A DNA stretch of 8,345 nt from Chloroflexota bacterium. GTDB taxonomy: Bacteria > Chloroflexota > Anaerolineae > B4-G1. How positions within the stretch are numbered: position 1 is the first letter of the stretch; the number at the start of each line of letters is the position of its first letter. Positions 5,303 to 8,345 of the stretch are shown piece after piece. The notes under the pieces are model-generated. The model did not search any database. It was not told the DNA's origin and saw only the letters and a program-made list of their open reading frames with translations. The stretch is taken from contig QMOC01000082.1 of assembly GCA_003648085.1 (NCBI GenBank), positions 1-8,345 on the forward strand, in the 5' to 3' direction. The translations under genes and the position numbers were made by a program.

Positions 5303-6682
5303 ATGAGGTATTACATTTGGACGATTGGCTGCCAGATGAACGTGGCCGACTCGCGGCGGCTGGCCTCGGCGCTGGAGCGGTTGGGGTACGTACCTGCCGA
5401 CCGCGCCGAGGATGCAGACGTTATCGTGCTCAACACCTGCGTCGTGCGCCGGTCGGCCGAGGACAGAGTCTACGGACGGCTGGGCTCGTTGAAGCCACTG
5501 AAGAAGCGCCGTCCGCAGGTGACCATCGGACTGATGGGTTGCCTGGTTGGCGTGCGCGACCCGACCCCCTTGCGTCGCCGTTTCCCCTGGGTGGACGTCT
5601 TTATGCCCCCCTCAGAGCCGGGTCCGCTGCTGGATTACCTGGCCGAACAGGGTTTGGTGGACGAGGGCCGAGCGTTGGAAACCGCGGAGGCCGCCCGCCG
5701 CTATCGGTTGCAAGATAGCGCCCTGCTCCTCCCGGCCCACGAGCGTGGTCGGCTGGTCTCGGCTTACATCCCCATCGTGCTAGGCTGTTCCCACGCCTGC
5801 AGTTACTGCATCATCCCCTACCGGCGTGGTCCCGAGCGCAGCCGCCCTGTCGAGGAGATCCTGACCGAGGCACGGGCGTTGGCGGCACAGGGGGTGAAAG
5901 AGATCACACTGCTGGGGCAGATCGTGGACCGGTACGGACTGGAGGGGACACAGGGGGCAGGAGGCAAGAAGCAAGGAATGGGGAGTAGGTTGCCTCTTGT
6001 GGATTTGCTCCACCAAATTCACGAGATTGAGGGCCTGGAACGCATCCGCTTCCTCACCAGCCACCCGAACTGGATGGCGGACGAGTTGCTGGATGCAGTG
6101 GCGGAGTTGCCGAAGGTGTGCGAGCACATCGAGGTGCCGGTGCAGGCCGGCGACGACGAGGTGCTGGCCCGCATGCGGCGCGGCTACACCGCCGACGACT
6201 ACCGCCGCCTCATCGCTCGCATCCGCGAGCGCATCCCCGGGGTCTCCATCACCACCGATGTCATCGTCGGTTTCCCCGGCGAGACGGAGGCCCAGTTCCA
6301 GCGCACCTACGACCTGCTGGCCGAACTGCGGTTCGACAAGGCCCACATCGCCCGCTACTCCCCGCGTCCGCAGACACTGGCCGCCCGCCGCTTCCCCGAC
6401 GACGTGCCAGCGGAGGAGAAGGAGCGCCGCCGCAAAGCCCTCGACGATTTGCAGGCCAAGATTGCCGCCGAGATAAACGCTCAACTGCTGGGACAAACGG
6501 TCGAGGTACTCGTCGTCGGGCAGAAGAAGGGCCGCTGGTGGGGGCGTACCCGCACCCACAAATTAGTCTTCTTCGAGGATGGGCAAGACTGGCGAGGGCG
6601 ATTGGCCCAGGTGCGTATCACCTGGACCGGACCGTGGTCGCTCATTGGGGAAATTCGTGATTCTCAGGTGCTCGATGCCTAA
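5303..6682 (+). CDS. miaB: tRNA-2-methylthio-N6-dimethylallyladenosine synthase MiaB
   Basis: This 459-residue radical-SAM methylthiotransferase adds a 2-methylthio group to i6A37 of tRNAs reading UNN codons. The N-terminal domain binds one 4Fe-4S cluster through Cys10 (TIGCQMN), Cys46 (VLNTC) and Cys80 (MGC). The radical-SAM core carries the CxxxCxxC motif at Cys162, Cys166 and Cys169 (GCSHACSYC), followed by IPYRRGPERSR. A TRAM domain occupies about 390-452. The GCQMN motif favours MiaB over RimO or MtaB. The start at 5303 is chosen because homology begins at once (MRYYIWTIGC); the longer in-frame ATG at 5234 would lie upstream of the predicted transcript start. Ribosome-binding sequence is weak (GGG at 5292-5294). 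Residues about 213-229 form an unusual Gly/Lys/Gln-rich insertion, and the usual GQNV reads GQIV (205-208). Confidence 0.95.
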   Translation: MRYYIWTIGCQMNVADSRRLASALERLGYVPADRAEDADVIVLNTCVVRRSAEDRVYGRLGSLKPLKKRRPQVTIGLMGCLVGVRDPTPLRRRFPWVDVFMPPSEPGPLLDYLAEQGLVDEGRALETAEAARRYRLQDSALLLPAHERGRLVSAYIPIVLGCSHACSYCIIPYRRGPERSRPVEEILTEARALAAQGVKEITLLGQIVDRYGLEGTQGAGGKKQGMGSRLPLVDLLHQIHEIEGLERIRFLTSHPNWMADELLDAVAELPKVCEHIEVPVQAGDDEVLARMRRGYTADDYRRLIARIRERIPGVSITTDVIVGFPGETEAQFQRTYDLLAELRFDKAHIARYSPRPQTLAARRFPDDVPAEEKERRRKALDDLQAKIAAEINAQLLGQTVEVLVVGQKKGRWWGRTRTHKLVFFEDGQDWRGRLAQVRITWTGPWSLIGEIRDSQVLDA

Positions 6683-6693
6683 TCCGTGAAAAC

Positions 6694-6727
6694 AAAGGCT
6701 TGAGGTGTACCCCAACAAGCGCTTTTT
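6694..6727 (+). terminator. Probable rho-independent terminator of miaB
   Basis: AAAGGCTTG (6694-6702) pairs with CAAGC-g-CTTT (6716-6725), nine pairs with one bulged G at 6721. A run of five T (6723-6727) overlaps the end of the stem. It lies just after the miaB stop at 6680-6682. The bulge and A-T-rich base make it weaker than the terminator at 2324. Confidence 0.6.
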
Positions 6728-6734
6728 CCGACCA

Positions 6735-6758
6735 CGACGCCCTCGTCGAAGAAGGGCG
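6735..6758 (+). other. Mutually exclusive short hairpins in the permease leader
   Basis: CGACG (6735-6739) can pair with CGTCG (6744-6748). Alternatively CGCCCT (6738-6743) can pair with AGGGCG (6753-6758). The two share bases and cannot coexist. No promoter was found in 6683-6808, and no known riboswitch is recognised. This may be chance in GC-rich DNA. Confidence 0.2.
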
Positions 6759-6808
6759 GCAAGCCATCCCCCACCTCGATGCGCTCACACTAAAGGAGAT
6801 CAATCGAA

Positions 6809-8345
6809 ATGGCCAAGAAACAACTGATTCGCACACTGGGTCTCACCCAGATTCTGATGCTGGGCATCGGTGGCACTATGGGCGCCGGCGTGTTCGTGCT
6901 CACCGGCCACGCAGCAGGGCTGGTCGGCCCGGCGGTGATCCTCGTCTTTCTGCTCGCCGGACTGCAATCTCTGCCCAATTCCCTGTCCTACGCGGAACTG
7001 GCTTCCAGTTTCCCCATCGCCGGCGGCGGCTATGCCTATATCAGCACAGCCACGACGGGACTGCTGCCTTTCAGCGTGGGCTGGGTGAGTTGGTTCAGCA
7101 ACATAGTCTACGGTGCCCTGTCAGCGGTGGGGGCCGCTTACTCCCTCAAGGTATTCCTGCCCTTCCTGCCTGTACCTCTGACGGCTGCGGTTCTCATCGT
7201 CATCTTCGCCGTCATCAGCCTGCGGGGCAGCCAGGAGGCCGGTCGCACCCAGGTCATGTTGGCGGGCATCCTGCTGATCTCGCTGATCCTATTTGTGATC
7301 CTGGGGCTGGTTCTGCCTGGCGGCTTTACCTGGACCACCTTCTACGAGGGCGGCGGCTTCTTCATCTACGAAGGGTTATTGAACAATATGGTTAAGGTCT
7401 TCCAGGCCGTGACGCTGGTCAACGTCATGTTTGTAGGCTACGAGGTGATCGCCACCACGGCCGAGGAGGCCAAGTCCCCGGGGCGCAACATCCCCATCGC
7501 CATTGTGGGCACGATCTTCATCTGCGCGGTCGTCTACTGCGCTGTTGCTTTTGTCGCTCTGGGCGTCATCCCGGCCTCGCTGATGAGAACCTCTTCCACC
7601 CCCCTGGCCGATGCTGCCTCCCACTTTCTGGGCGGCTGGGGCGCTCCGCTGCTGGGCCTGGCCGGGATCATTGCCACCCTCACTTCGCTGAACGCGGCGC
7701 TGCTGAGCGCAGCGCGCGTATCTCTGGCTCTGAGCCGCGACGGTTACCTGCCGGCCTTCCTCTCGCGCATCCATCCCCGTCTCAAGACCCCCCTGCCCGC
7801 CATCCTGGTCAGCGGGGCCTTCATCGTTCTCGCCGCCGTCTCCGGCGACGAGGTGTTCCTGAGTTACGTCTCGAACTTCGGATTCATGTACCTGGTCTTT
7901 TTTACCAATGTCTCGGTGATCCTGTTACGGCGTAAGTTCCCCGACCACCAGCGTCCCTTCCGCACCCCCTGGTACCCGGTGACGCCGATCCTGGGCTGTT
8001 TAGGCATTATCATCGTCGAGGCGTTCACCGAATTCCACGCGCTGGTGGTGGGGATTGGGTTGATTGCTGCGGGGCTGATCGTCTATCAGTTGCGCCGACC
8101 GGTGGGCCGGGCGGTGGAGGTCGCGGCTCAGACAGTGGAGGCAGCCCGTCATGAGATCCTGGTGCCGGTTGCCAACCCCTTGACCGTCGAGAGCCTGACC
8201 AGGATGGCGGTCATCCTGGGTCGGGCGAGGGAGGAATCAACCCTTGCCGCCCTGTTTGTGGTCGAGATACCGACAGCGACTCCCTTAGAGTTGGCTCAGG
8301 ATATTCTGGATAGGCAGGAGAACGGGCGCAAAGCGCTGCTCAAAC
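6809..8345 (+). CDS. APC-superfamily amino-acid permease with C-terminal USP-like domain (partial)
   Basis: The frame is open for 512 codons and runs off the right edge, so the C-terminus is missing. Residues about 10-440 are an APC-type amino-acid/cation symporter with about 12 membrane helices. Visible are the unwound helix-1 motif GIGGTMGAGVFVLTG (19-33), YAELASSFPIAGGGYAY (61-77), and the loop AEEAKSPGRNIP (218-229). From about residue 448 (HEILVPVANP) a soluble cytoplasmic domain begins that resembles a universal stress protein (UspA), as in a known APC-USP fusion class. Substrate cannot be read from the sequence. AAAGGAG (6792-6798) lies 10 nt before the ATG. A 126-nt gap containing a probable terminator separates it from miaB, so it is probably transcribed separately, though no promoter was found. 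Confidence 0.9.
   Translation, partial: MAKKQLIRTLGLTQILMLGIGGTMGAGVFVLTGHAAGLVGPAVILVFLLAGLQSLPNSLSYAELASSFPIAGGGYAYISTATTGLLPFSVGWVSWFSNIVYGALSAVGAAYSLKVFLPFLPVPLTAAVLIVIFAVISLRGSQEAGRTQVMLAGILLISLILFVILGLVLPGGFTWTTFYEGGGFFIYEGLLNNMVKVFQAVTLVNVMFVGYEVIATTAEEAKSPGRNIPIAIVGTIFICAVVYCAVAFVALGVIPASLMRTSSTPLADAASHFLGGWGAPLLGLAGIIATLTSLNAALLSAARVSLALSRDGYLPAFLSRIHPRLKTPLPAILVSGAFIVLAAVSGDEVFLSYVSNFGFMYLVFFTNVSVILLRRKFPDHQRPFRTPWYPVTPILGCLGIIIVEAFTEFHALVVGIGLIAAGLIVYQLRRPVGRAVEVAAQTVEAARHEILVPVANPLTVESLTRMAVILGRAREESTLAALFVVEIPTATPLELAQDILDRQENGRKALLK

Noticed and set aside
5780..6559. Minus-strand reading frame of 259 codons opposite miaB
   Set aside because: It is antisense to the conserved radical-SAM and TRAM regions of miaB, and its composition is that of a shadow frame.
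6700..7395. Plus-strand frame of 231 codons overlapping the permease start
   Set aside because: It is out of frame with the well-supported permease and turns into Arg/His/Gly-rich shadow sequence.

Overview
The window reads as a piece of high-GC bacterial chromosome, most likely from Chloroflexota (an Anaerolineae-like or related lineage, possibly thermophilic). This is an inference from the GC-rich coding style, a CarD-type RNA polymerase regulator, a groES-groEL operon under a textbook CIRCE element, and a GroEL tail ending in MPEY rather than GGM repeats. No rRNA, tRNA, CRISPR array, transposase or phage gene was seen.

Layout from left to right. (1) 1-213 is a leader with a strong sigma-70-type promoter and upstream direct and inverted repeats. 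It drives a small coiled-coil, single-membrane-helix protein (214-624). (2) 625-829 is non-coding and packed with palindromes, including a perfect three-way-junction fold that looks like a REP/MITE-type repeat. (3) 830-2311 is a compact four-gene plus-strand cluster: a Trm112-like zinc-binding protein, a two-helix membrane protein, a DUF123/GIY-YIG-like protein and a HEAT-repeat protein. The first pair is 4 nt apart and the other two junctions overlap. The cluster ends in a 12-bp terminator shared with the convergent groEL. (4) 2411-4502 on the minus strand is groES-groEL, with a perfect CIRCE operator beside a near-consensus promoter. (5) 4608-5120 on the minus strand is a CarD/CdnL-family gene with its own terminator. 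(6) 5303-6682 on the plus strand is miaB, divergent from carD with closely interlocked candidate promoters, followed by a probable terminator. (7) From 6809 to the right edge is an APC-superfamily amino-acid permease with a universal-stress-like C-terminal domain, cut off by the window end.

Most of this is housekeeping: protein folding under HrcA control, RNA polymerase regulation, tRNA modification and amino-acid transport. The best candidates for something undescribed are the Trm112-DUF123-HEAT cluster, the CarD homologue with His where the DNA-wedging Trp is expected, and the structured repeats between genes. I see no clear evidence of a wholly new defence or mobile system here.
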